From Zea mays (taxonomy: Eukaryota > Streptophyta > Magnoliopsida > Poales > Poaceae), in the NCBI RefSeq assembly GCF_902167145.1, contig NC_050104.1, forward strand, positions 110,743,849 through 110,807,848: a stretch of 64,000 bases of DNA, given 5' to 3'. The translations under genes and the position numbers were made by a program. Every line of letters begins with the position of its first letter. Position 1 is the first letter of the stretch. Below are positions 22,636 to 33,525 of this stretch, piece by piece. A model generated the notes under the pieces. The model did no database searches. It was not told where the DNA came from and worked only from the letters and a program-made list of their open reading frames with translations.

Positions 22636-24483
22636 CGTCGGCCCGCGCTGGCGGCTGGCGGGGGGCCCGCCCGGGTGACGGAGACGGAGAGGGGGACTCC
22701 AGGCAGGGGATGCCGATGCCGTGGTCGCGGCGCCGGCTCGCGGCTGGCTGGCTGGTCCTCGGCGGCAACAGTGCGGGCGGCGTGGACCGCGGCATGTGCG
22801 CGGGGACGGACGGATGCGGCGCCTCCCTCGTGGGCATAGCTGGCAAGTTCTTGCCGGGTTTTGTTTCGTACTACTATTCGTTTCCCCCTTGTTCTGGCCC
22901 GTCGGCCGGCTGCTCGTACGTTTCGTTTGGTTGCCGACGAGGGTGACGACGATGCACGCAGTTTCAGTGACTACGTCCCGGCGGCCACAAGTTGGAACAA
23001 GACCTGCCGCGTTTACTACTGTCTGGTAGACTGGAAGTAGCTGCGTGTTCCAGTAGATTTCAATTGTGTAGTCGGGAGTCTCTGGTCTCTGGGCACCGAA
23101 ATGCCCAGGATCCTTCCAAAACCGATCGAGCGATGGCGAGAGCCTTCGGGAGAGCGAAAGAAACAACCTCGGCAGTGTTTTCTGTGTGGTGCGCGCGCGC
23201 TTGACCGCGTCTACTTGCGCTGCGAGCCTGCGCCGCTGACTGACCGTTGCATTAACAATTACTAGTCGCATCGCATGCCCGTGGATCGCTACCGTTTCTC
23301 TACGTCATATGAATTTATTTTAGTAACACACAAAATATGTATTTCTGTTGGTTGAGTCATTGGGTGATTAAACATGGAAACCGGTTGACGTGGGCATTGT
23401 TGATGTTTGGAACACGTATCATATTCAGAAGCGGGTCCAGACATTTAAGATTTGGTATTCAAAAATTCAAAAGATTAAATAAATTAGTACTCTAACGCTA
23501 TTTTGTGTAATACATTATTAACAAATTACTATAGATCACCACTATTACTGGTCACATTACTGGTTGTATCACCATGCTCAGAACGATATCTTTAATTCAA
23601 TAAGATACATCATTCAAAATAAATGAAACCGACACTATTTTAATATTTGAGAAATCCAAAAGCACAAGATATACATAAATAAAAGCTATTATTAACCAAG
23701 TCATAATTTTTTAGTGATGAGGTCTCACTGTTACATTTCGATCATAATTAAAGGAACATCCCAACAACATCAAGATGCATTTCAGTGAATTTGTAACATT
23801 TGCCATGACTACCAGGCTTGTCTAGGCGATGACGAGCACTGATCTTTACCTGTTCGACGACAGCACTAGTAAGGCTCGCGGGTTGTGATTACTGGAGAAC
23901 ACGCCGGCATAGGAGGGCATGCCAGCGGGGGACTGACGGTGGGGGGAGTCTGACGGCGCTGACGGAGGCCAGCATGCTGGAGGGTAGGCCAGTGGGGGAT
24001 TGACGACGAGTGGCAGGCGGGGGATTAACGTCGGAGGGTAGGTCGGCGGTGATCCCTCGTCCCAGCAGGCCGACAGTGGCGGCGCGCCCTGTGCTGGTCT
24101 CGAGTGGATAAGGCATGAGTGACGAGAGCATGGAGAGGAAGTGGGTCGAAATGGTTCGTTTGTTTTTGAGGAATCTCTAGAACACACATTTTTACGAAGT
24201 TTTTCGACCCAGAATCAACCTAACCCACGAGCCTTTTGAACCAAACACGAGTTATTATGGATTAAACCCGTTCTAACCCGCATCAACCCACTAACCAAAC
24301 ACACGCTAAGTGCACATGCGCCCACTCATGGCTTTAGCTCTAGAACTTTCTAGAGCAAGCGATGACCAACTATAAATACATAATTTTTTCTTATAGCTAA
24401 ATGGGTCCATATATATGCAGCTCGAAAAATCTATGATAAATTTATATGATTGAAAACTCTATATACTCACTCGAAACTAAAGT
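22636..24483. other. Intergenic DNA, no gene supported
   Basis: The GC-rich first part (to about 23250) has overlapping ORFs in all frames. The later part is AT-rich. An ORF of 113 codons (23846-24187, -) has low-complexity composition and no recognised similarity. No transposon ends could be paired here. Confidence 0.4.
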
Positions 24484-25465
24484 TGTCGGATACCTGGAAC
24501 AGGTACCCAAAATAATGCCAGTAAACTTCCTTACCGACCAAAGTATCCCTACCGAGCAAGTCCACTAGGTGGAGCGATCGATCAGGTCCCTGTTGAGCAA
24601 ACACGCGAGGCAGAGCGACCGACCAGATCCCTACCGATCAAGTCCACGAGACAAGATGACCACCCAGGTCTCAACCAAGAAAGAGAAGCAAGGTGAAAAC
24701 CCGAGTCAAACGTCGCAAAGTCCACGCCGACTAAGACGAGACATGACATCCTAGGCCATGGCAAGTCATCCGAACGAAAGATCAAGGGCACACTGAGTGG
24801 CCACTATCGACATGACCGCACCTCCCCAAGTACGACCCCCAAACGCGCTCCCACAGTATCGAGGGACCAGACAACCCTATTCATAAAGTACCTCATTATG
24901 TGAGCTTCTAGAGTGACCCGAATACCGGATAGAGCGCAGCAGATATACCATACTAGTGTACGCCTACGCACACAATGAGTGATGCAGGCTTGTGGCGACA
25001 ATCAAGGCAGCACGACGCACAACTACTCCATATAACTGACCTGTGAGACCCCATGCAGTACCACAAGAATGTCAATGGAAGACCAACCGGACGGGAAAGT
25101 ACGCCATGATGGGAGTACGACTATGCACAACCCTACGGACAGCATAAGAGGAACAACGCTACCCAAGGGCCACCGCCCGAGCTCCCCCAGCAGAATAGAA
25201 GTCCCCACTGTAGAATCCAGCCCTTGAACTATAAAAGGGAAGAACCACCTCTTTTCTGAACGCATAAACACACCTGCTATAACACGCTCTATAGGAATAC
25301 TATGATCAACACTACAATAGACTAGGGCGCAAGTCTGAACCAGTATAACCCACCTTCTCAAATCCTTTGTCTGAGTCACGTATCGGTTCACCATTCAAAG
25401 TGAGTCTGCGCTAAGTTTCACTATGAACACAAATCTTAGGACACCTAGTTTCGAACACCACGACA
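24484..25465 (+). repeat. Solo LTR, gypsy-type
   Basis: A 982-bp segment beginning TGTCGGATACCTGG and ending ACCACGACA, with a TATA box (TATAAAAG, 25230-25237) placed as in the U3/R junction of a plus-oriented gypsy LTR. No primer-binding site or polypurine tract borders it, no second copy exists in the window, and the flanking 5-mers (AAAGT and AAACA) do not match. It is read as an old solo or truncated LTR. Confidence 0.6.
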
Positions 25466-25633
25466 AAACAAAATAGGTCAAATAAATGCACCCAGTCCTC
25501 TCCGAGAGTCGGTTCCACTAGCACGCGCAAACAAATCCTTAGAGCTAGTACATTTGCACGACTTCAAAACGCACGAGGTCGTCTTGTAGTGCACAGAAGT
25601 TCACCATCGATGGCTCCCCTCCACTCCACGTAA

Positions 25634-25761
25634 GGCCATGTTCGATTACAAGTGGTTTGAGGGGAATTGAAGGGGATTAAATCCCCTTCTAGTTAAAATT
25701 GAATAGGAGGGGATTTAATCCCCCTCAATCCCCTCCAATCCCCTCGCAACCGAACAAGCCC
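25634..25761. mobile_element. Tourist-like hairpin MITE, 128 bp
   Basis: Almost the whole element is an inverted repeat. The left arm begins GGCCATGTTCGATTACAAG, the right arm ends CGCAACCGAACAAGCCC, and the inner arms GGGGATTAAATCCCC face each other. TAA flanks both sides (25631-25633, 25762-25764). The TAA duplication and ends fit PIF/Harbinger. Confidence 0.8.
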
Positions 25762-25764
25762 TAA

Positions 25765-26330
25765 GGGACGACGTTGTCGCGGAAGAAGTTGCAGAGTAGC
25801 TCCGGAGGGAGGTGACTACCGTCATCATGGAAACAGCACTGGTCGCTACGGTCAACCACTGGAGCGCTAAAAAAATGACGGAACGGGGCCAGGACACGCC
25901 GAGAGACCTGCGGCACCCTCCTTTCGCTTCCGTTCATGGGCGAAAAGAAATCAACACACGTCGGCATCTTGGTGTGTGAAAAGAAAATGATCAGCGTATG
26001 ATATGCACACACTTGAGTGAGGCACTTGAATGGATGGAATTGCATGAGCTGATGAGCGACGAGCCGACGACGAGCCATCCATCCTTATTATATTATCCCA
26101 TGATGAGTTGACTAATGACTGGGTCTGGGTGCTTAATAGTCTTCAATCGGTTTTATAATTCGGGTGCACGAAACGAAGGACGGCATCACTGCTCGCGTCG
26201 CGTGTGAGACGGACAGACATGACATTCGTATTCGTCCGCCGATTTGGGCGGGTAGAGTAGAATAGTAGGTGTAGGAGGAGTGGTCCACTAGCCAGTAGGA
26301 CGGACACGCAGAATATAATATTGTCACAGA
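25765..26330. other. Left flank of the Tat element, no gene supported
   Basis: Contains a 105-codon minus ORF (25761-26078) and smaller ones without recognised similarity. It ends at the CCCGG target duplication of the Tat retrotransposon. Confidence 0.4.
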
Positions 26331-26335
26331 CCCGG

Positions 26336-26788
26336 TGTTGGAACTTGCTTTCCTGGGCAAGTTGATCCAACGAGAGAGTGAAAGTAATGTAGACAAAGTT
26401 TTAACTTGAGATGACAATAGCTCTGTTAATCTAGCCTCTCAAGGGCACTGTGCGGGGGTATTTATAGATACCGGAGTGCCAGCATCCTGAGTTAAGGACG
26501 CATGTGTCCTCAGGCGACTAGGTTATCCCCGGAATATTCCCATAAAGCAGGGTTACAGACTGTAATTACAGGGAAGCCTTTACAAATTATACTCGTAATG
26601 CGCAGCGGCCACGCAGGGCCTGTTACAATGGCCGGATCGCGCGTGGGCCTCCATGTTGGACGGGGTCGGCCTTCGTTCTGCGACGCGTGGGGCGAAGGGT
26701 AAGTCTGCCAGTCGTCTTGTCTTCGTTGGTGCAGTGAGGCTGGTGAAGGCATCGAGCGAAGGGTGTCGTCTTCGCCTTCGCCCTAACA
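26336..26788 (-). repeat. Tat element LTR, left (3') copy
   Basis: 453 bp, TGTTGGAACTTGC to CCCTAACA. A TATA motif on the minus strand (TATAAATA, 26459-26466) matches the right copy. It is shorter than the right copy without its MITE, mainly because about 25 bp present near 46095-46120 are absent here. Confidence 0.9.
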
Positions 26789-26954
26789 TTTGCCCTCCGA
26801 GAGACCAGTTCTACTAAGTCATCTGGTGCCGAAAGCGTCGCTAGATGGTGGAGAGGCTGCCCTTGCTCGAAGTGGTTCCGCGGGGGTTTTTGACATGACC
26901 GTTGATTGACGCCGCACTGTTGGATTGCGGGCTTCCCGAAGCGTCGCGCCCTGT

Positions 26955-26963
26955 GTATATAAA
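26955..26963 (+). promoter_or_regulatory. Probable promoter of the Tat antisense gene
   Basis: TATATAAAG lies inside the element, about 165 bp beyond the left LTR and 166 bp before the antisense ATG at 27129. It is on the + strand, opposite to gag-pol. It would start transcription near 26990 and give a leader of about 140 bases. This is inferred from consensus and position. Confidence 0.55.
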
Positions 26964-28960
26964 GGGGGCGGGGGCGGCGCGGATTGAAATTTACCTTTCT
27001 GCGCGCCGCGAAAACCCTAGCCTCCCTTTCAAACTGCTCGCTTGCTCGTCTGCCCTCCTTGCTCCTGTTCGTCGGAGAACTGGCCCCGCGTGAAGCAAAC
27101 CGTGCGCCGCCGTCGACGGTACGTAGCCATGTCGTCTTCCTCCTCGTCTGCTGCGACCACGCCGACGACCGAGGCGTCTTCTGAAGATTTCTCGGGCACT
27201 GTGGCGGCGGTAGAATTACGACCGGGTGATACAGTGGAATTCGGTGTTTCGCGTATGTCATTGGTCCGCGTGCAAGATATGCAACAGTTGGGGTATTTTG
27301 GCGGCGGGGTTGGTCGGGTCCCGGGGGCGGAGGAGGTCCCCGAGCCCGAGGGTGAATTGGTTGTTTTTGAGGCGTTTTTCATCGCCGGTCTTCGCCTGCC
27401 TGTGCATCGTTTTGTGTCAGAGGTTCTGCAGAAGTTCAAAGTCCAGGTTCATCAGCTGACACCAAACGCCGTGGTGGCATTGGCGAAGTATGTCTGGGCA
27501 ACGACGTCGTATGGCGGTCAGCCTTTGGTGGAGGTCTTCGCCAAGCAATACTGTCTGCACTGGCAGAAGAGAAAAATTGGACATAAGATTGCGCAATTCG
27601 GATCGTGCACTTTCACGTCGATGGAAGTTGTGGAGCTGGTCCCCCGTGCCCGAAATAAGTGGGGCAACTGGTGGGACTACTGGTTTTATGTTTCGGAGGC
27701 TGAAGTCGAAGATCACCCAGGGCTCCCTGCCGCCATTATGTGTTCTCATTATTATGTGGCGTACCCGCCATTTGAAGTGGCGGAGGATGATGAAAATGAG
27801 AGGGCCCTTCGGATTGCTGCCCGCACGAGTAGTGGGCGCGGTCTAGTTGAGGAATTCATAGGGTATGGGTTGTGGCCCTTGGCGCATGGATGGGCGTTGG
27901 GCGAAGTATGCCCTTGCGAGATGCCCTCCCTGGGTGGACGGAAGGTGCGAAGTCCGCTTTTTGCTTTGGATGTGCGAGGGCGGGATCCTGCCGCGGTTGT
28001 GCGTGAGGCGGAGGATGGGGTGGTGAGAATTGTTGGGCGCTATGTGCCGAAGACGGAGGCCCAGCGGAGTTGGGATATACGTGGATCCAACGGCTGCCTG
28101 AATAGGGTCTTCGAGTTGAATTGTTTGCCGTATGGTGGTTATCCCGGGGAGGACGTCGTCGACCGCCGCGGGAAAAAACCAGCGGCTGTGACTGAGGATG
28201 ACCCCGCGCCGGAGGCCGCCCCAGCCACTAAAAAGAGGAAGCTAGGTACTACGATGGGAGAACTGGGGGGTCTCTGATAGCTTTGCTATGGAGTTGATGG
28301 GGACATGCGCGGCCCCCGGGGGAAGGATGTCTTTGCCCGAGCTCCAGGAGTCTTCGGCGCGGATGCTGGAGGTTACCGGGGGTCGATGGCCCAAGAACGT
28401 TCCTATCCCCCGCGCGGCTGGCGAAGACTTCTTTACGTCTCGCATGGCTCGTGGCTTGAGAGTGTTTCCTTACGGACGGAATATTGCTGCTGTTGTGTCG
28501 GCAGTGATGAACAAGGATCGCCAGGATGCTGCGCAGAAGCGTCGGGCGGTCATCAGGCTCCCCGAAGCTAGGCCGAAGAGGGCGCGGGGAACTGCGAAGG
28601 CTACCGTCCCCGGTGGTAGCCAGCCGACGCTGGCGGCAAAGCCGGCCGCCCCTGGGTCCAGCAAGGTGCCGGAGAGCGCGAAGGCGGTCGGTGCCGGCGG
28701 AACCAAGTCCACCCCGGACGGAGCTGCGAAGGTCCGGGAATTGCCTTCGCCGGGGAAACGCGTTGCCGACTTCAGCATAAATATTAGCGTGGACGACTAT
28801 CTCGTTGGTAAGCATTTTTTAACTGGTGATACGTTGCAGGGTCGGGCGAGGGGCAACTTGCTGTTGTCCCACCTGCGGTGGCGACCACGGCGTCTACCGT
28901 GGTGCTTGGGGCGAAGGGTGGCGCTTTCAGCGCTGGCGGCGAGATTTCGGCGGCCACTGT

Positions 28961-31900
28961 TGTAATACCTAAATTTGTAACTCATATGAAGAGAGAATAT
29001 TTCCTTTATCTATATGTGTGTACCATCTCTAGTTAATATCACATGTGGATAAACACCATCAAAAGGGGGATTGAATAACCAATAACATCTAAATAAACCA
29101 TGCATCATGCTGAGTTTTACTTGATTGTGCATTTGTGGCTAATAAAATAAAGGTATTGATAGACACATGGATTTAAATTCTATTTTTGGAAAGCAAAATT
29201 CTAAAGAAATGTGGAGAAGGGGGGAAAAGCATTAACCATCGCCAAATAAAATTTCTTAAAAATAAATTAATTTATCCCATGTCATATTCAAGTGGGATAT
29301 TTAATTTGGAGACAAGTTTGCCATGGAATTCGAATTCAAATTCCAATTGGAGTTTGAATTGGAAAAGGGAGAAAAGAAAATAGAAAATAAAAAGGAAAAA
29401 GATTAAAACTCTGCTTGGGCCGGTGGCTAACCTATTCGGCCCATCCAAGGTTTTCTCCCCACGCGGCCCAGGCTACCTCCACTGCGCGCGCCATCTATCA
29501 CTTACGGGTGAGACCGGAGCGTCAGCTCTTTCCCCTCCACGGTAACCAAACGAAACCAGGGCTGCAGCCAAAACGGAGTCCACGGAATCGGTAGAAAATC
29601 AGGCTGAACCCGGAAACGACCTGGGGGAAATCGGCCGGGGATTGGGCTATTTTTGCGGGGCTGTTGGGATTTAACTCCGCCTGGTGGCTATATAGCCCGG
29701 GCCTCTCCCCGTTGAACAACCAGAGGAGCGCTGGCGCTAGGATCCATGGCGGCAAATAGAGAGATGAGAGAAAATGTCGTGGCCAATACCACCGTTCGAG
29801 CCTTGGGCGGTGCGGTTCGCTCGACGCCTTCGCCATACCGCGGAGCACTATGGGCTGGCTACGTCACCTCTTCTGCGCCGGTGAACCCCTTTAACGTGTT
29901 CACCGGAACCATGCCTGATCGTGGTCGAGATCCTCTGCACCATCACCGGTGGTATGAATCTCGTCCCCTGTTCCGCCATCTTGTTAGCTTCGAGATGTGC
30001 TATCCATACCGTAGGTTAGTGTACTGTGGCGCCTGGGCACTTCACACCGGCGATGTCCGCCGCCGCGGCATATGCTCTGGCGCCGCCGGCCCAGCTCTGG
30101 ATGTGGAAGAAGCTACGTGGACCGTTGATCGACCCACGTGCGGTCAGGATGAGTGGATCGTGTACTCCTCGCGTGGGTTAATGTCAGCCGTAGATCATTG
30201 ATCTGAGTGCCTTGCTAGATCTGTAGCGTGAACAATTTTGGGCCATCGATCTTTGATCCTAGGGCAGTGAACGCATACCGGTTCATAACCTTCCCCAATC
30301 TAATCATGGCCCTTGATGCAAGATCCAACGGCCAGAACTGAACGATACCCCTTCGTCCAGTTCTTTTGCTAAAGAGTCCCTAGAAATAGTTGAAACCAAC
30401 CCGCAGTCCATCACTCTATAACCATGAGTCTCGGGAATTTTTATAGTTTAGCCCTTGTACTCTTTGATATTTGGCGCACAGTCCAGACAGCGAATAAAAT
30501 CATAGAAATCCAATTATAAAATCATTTTCAATGTAAAAATAATTGTAGGAACTTGTGTAAATCCTAGAAAATTCATACTAAATTCTTTCTAGTCCATTCT
30601 AGTTTCTATAATTTAGTATTAATATTGTATATTACTAGATAGCATTGTTTGAGCATGAAACTCGTACTAGAATTGATTATTCAATTAATTTTGTAGCAAG
30701 CACATACGAACTTCGGAAAATTCATAACTTCTTCGTTTTGATCCTGATTTGACCGTTCCAGTTGTGTTAGCTCAGTATAAATATTTACTATGCAGTATCA
30801 ATATTAATTATGCTATGTCGCATACTTTATTATTTATTTATCCTATGACTACTAGATTAGCTCTTCTAAATAAAATCTATCCAGCCTATAATTATAATTT
30901 GAGTAAAATATGATCTCTAGTCAAGTTATAATTAAAACTAATGTGGAGTTAATTATTTATAAGATATTATCTCATATGATGTACACTGATCAATTTATAA
31001 TAGATAAATCACATAGATCTCCCGTAAATCATAACTCATTAATCACGACTCCGATCTTAGTAGTTCTCGATCCCACGATCTCGTAGCGACGCGTAGATTA
31101 TTATTACGCAGTTTGTTCTCATGTTTGGTGTGATGTTAATTTTGCCTATACAATGTTTGTCTGTATTGCTACGACTAGCGGTGAGGACACGTGTCACCTG
31201 AAGAGCAAGTTGGTACCTGGAATCTCAAGTGCCAGGCAAGTTGTGCCCTTGATCACTTCTTTTTACCCACTCATGTTCTAATTAATCATAATGATCTGCA
31301 TAGGTTAATTTTGATGGGACCTAATAGGTTACCCTAGTTTGTCTATCTTTATGCCTTGTTTACCACTGAACTTTTTGGGTAGTACTTGCTAGTGCTATAT
31401 GTGGTTTTGGGCATTGAGATACACATTATTCATGATTATACTTTTGTTATCCGTTGTTATTTACTGTTCATGTCAAGATCATTAATGTTAATTGGAACAT
31501 AGAGCTTAACTTGAGAAACACGTGCCGCCACAAGGGTTTATGGACGCCCTTGGCTGATTAATTAGGAAAGCTAGTGGAGGACTACCTTACCCGAAAGGGG
31601 CAAGGGCAGTAGGGGAGTGGTCAGTGTAGGGAGGTCCTTGCTTAATTTTGCTGCGATGGCGGTCAGGCAAGAACCCTGCATTGGAGCTTCCTATAACTGT
31701 AGCGGGTTTTCTGAAGCTAGTGGAACTTTGTAAAGGCCTCGTAGTGTTACCCTGCCTCGCCTCCTCGGTAGAGGTGTATGGGAAGTCGCGATCCCTTGGA
31801 AGATGGGTAACATGACTTGTGGGTAAAGGGTACCACCTCTGCAGAGTGTAAAACTGGTATACTAGCCGAGCTCACGGTCATGAGCAGCTCAGGACTCTCT

Positions 31901-32467
31901 GATGATTAATTTATGGAACTAAATTCAATTTGTCATATGCATTGCACCGCAGGTGATGATGTTACTTTTGTTCTACTACTTAATTGGGTTGGTATTTACT
32001 TATACTTAGTAACTGCTAATAAAATTTTGACCAACTTTAAAAGCAATGCTCAGCTCTAACCATCCTCTTTGGTAAGCCTTACACTTCACGTGAGCTCCCA
32101 CCTTTGGCGAGTTCATGCACATTATTCCCCACAACTTGTTGAGCGATGAACGTATGTGAGCTCACTCTTGCTGTCTCACACCCCCCCACAGGTCAAGAAC
32201 AGGTACCGCAGGATGAGGCGTAAGGAGGATGCTGCGATGGGTTCGTGAGAGATCTAGGCCGTCGTCTCCCAGTCAACTTTGGGTTGCTGGATCGTTTCAT
32301 CATATGATGTAATTATTTAATTATTTTGTATAGAACTCCTGTTATATTGTAAAGATGTGACATTCGATCTTGTGCCACTATGCATCATATGTGTGAGACT
32401 TGGTCCCAGCACACCTGATGTTTATGTTCGCGCCCGGGCTTTGGACCCCTAAAACCCGGGTGTGACA
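28961..32467 (+). repeat. 5' LTR of the long-LTR element
   Basis: 3507 bp. It contains a TATA motif (CTATATA, 29688-29694) and a 151-codon ORF at 29746-30201. Comparison of the ORF interval with the 3' LTR shows 6 differences in 456 positions counted by eye, so the insertion is recent. Confidence 0.92.
29746..30201 (+). CDS. ORF of 151 codons inside the 5' LTR
   Basis: Begins MAANREMRENVVANTTVRAL and ends LMSAVDH. I do not recognise the protein; it is arginine- and histidine-rich with no membrane segment or known motif. Its ATG is about 52 bp downstream of a TATA motif, so it would be the first ORF of a transcript starting in the LTR. The second LTR carries the same ORF at full length. Six substitutions separate the copies and all six change the amino acid, which gives no sign of selection to keep the protein. 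It could be a real accessory ORF of the parent family or an accidental open frame. Confidence 0.4.
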   Translation: MAANREMRENVVANTTVRALGGAVRSTPSPYRGALWAGYVTSSAPVNPFNVFTGTMPDRGRDPLHHHRWYESRPLFRHLVSFEMCYPYRRLVYCGAWALHTGDVRRRGICSGAAGPALDVEEATWTVDRPTCGQDEWIVYSSRGLMSAVDH

Positions 32468-32471
32468 AAAG

Positions 32472-32482
32472 TGGTATCAGAG
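32472..32482 (+). other. Primer-binding site of the long-LTR element
   Basis: TGGTATCAGAG starts four bases after the 5' LTR end, as expected for the initiator-methionine tRNA primer used by many plant LTR elements. Confidence 0.85.
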
Positions 32483-33510
32483 AAATGTTGACTGTAGGAC
32501 GAAACCTAGATAGAACTGGACAACCATTCTCTACTTACCTTTGCCACTCTGATTCTTTTCTAAACTTTTCTCAATCTTTTCTCATCTTTTTCCGCTTTAC
32601 TCTGATTATTCTTACCTTTTTCCTTCTAAAGACAAATGTGGATTTCACACTTTGAAATCCTGTGCCTAAAGCGACCTTTAGGAATAAGAGACCTAATCTT
32701 AGGAACAAAAACAAAACTATTTTTTTCTATATGCTTGAATGATTGTTCTTATGATACTTGCCTGATTTGGATCTTTGATTGAGTGTGATGAATTGTGGAG
32801 TAATGTCCACAATTACATCTGCATATACATATAGACATAAATATAAATAAATAAATAAAATCATAAGATGATTGTACAAATTAAGAATACCACCACTAGA
32901 ATATATCAAGCCTCATAGATTCATCTTATCTTAATAGATTCATCTCATCTTAGAAGATTCTATTCTATCTTATCTTGTCATATCCTAACTACTTTGCTTA
33001 TCTCGTACTAAGTGTAACAACTATGATCTATTCTAAAATAAGTAGATCTTAACTAGTCTAATCTAGTTATATCCAATCTGTCTATCCCCACCTAACATCA
33101 AACAAGATTTTGACCTACATCATGTAGTCTATCTCATCCATATCTATCTTAACCATATTCCCCAACCCCGATGATACACACTAACCTCGAATCAATGAGA
33201 CCAAGACCAGAGAAGAGAAGATCGACCTCGACAAGGAAGGATAAAACAGTCAAACTGAATCTCGAGATGAATCAAGACTTAAACATTGCGGGTGAAGTCT
33301 TTTCCTTGTCATAATCTTTCTTACCTCAACCTGTCCAGCTTATACCCTATATAATAGGTAACTAGATACCTAGGCTCTCCTAATCAACCCCTATTGACTA
33401 TAAAAAAATGAGACTCCGGATTTTTGAACCAACTATAGACTAAAAGCGGAATTACAAACCAATTCTTTTGTATTCCTTTTCTTACAAATCTCGGGGACGA
33501 GATTATTTTT
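32483..33510 (+). other. Non-coding interior of the long-LTR element
   Basis: About 1 kb between primer site and polypurine tract. It is AT-rich with repeated ATCTTATCTTA and ATTCATCT motifs and no ORF above 60 codons. Nothing resembles gag, protease, RT or integrase. Confidence 0.75.
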
Positions 33511-33525
33511 AAGGGGGGTAGGATT
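33511..33525 (+). other. Polypurine tract of the long-LTR element
   Basis: AAGGGGGGTAGGATT directly precedes the 3' LTR and fits a plus-strand priming site. The preceding TCGGGGACGAGATT is characteristic of Tekay/Del-type element ends. Confidence 0.8.

Noticed and set aside
22549..23271. 240-codon minus ORF upstream of SRF
   Set aside because: It overlaps the end of the hAT element, is basic and low complexity, and other frames are equally open.
24484..25465. Complete LTR retrotransposon starting here
   Set aside because: No primer site, polypurine tract, coding region or second LTR follows, and the flanks give no duplication.
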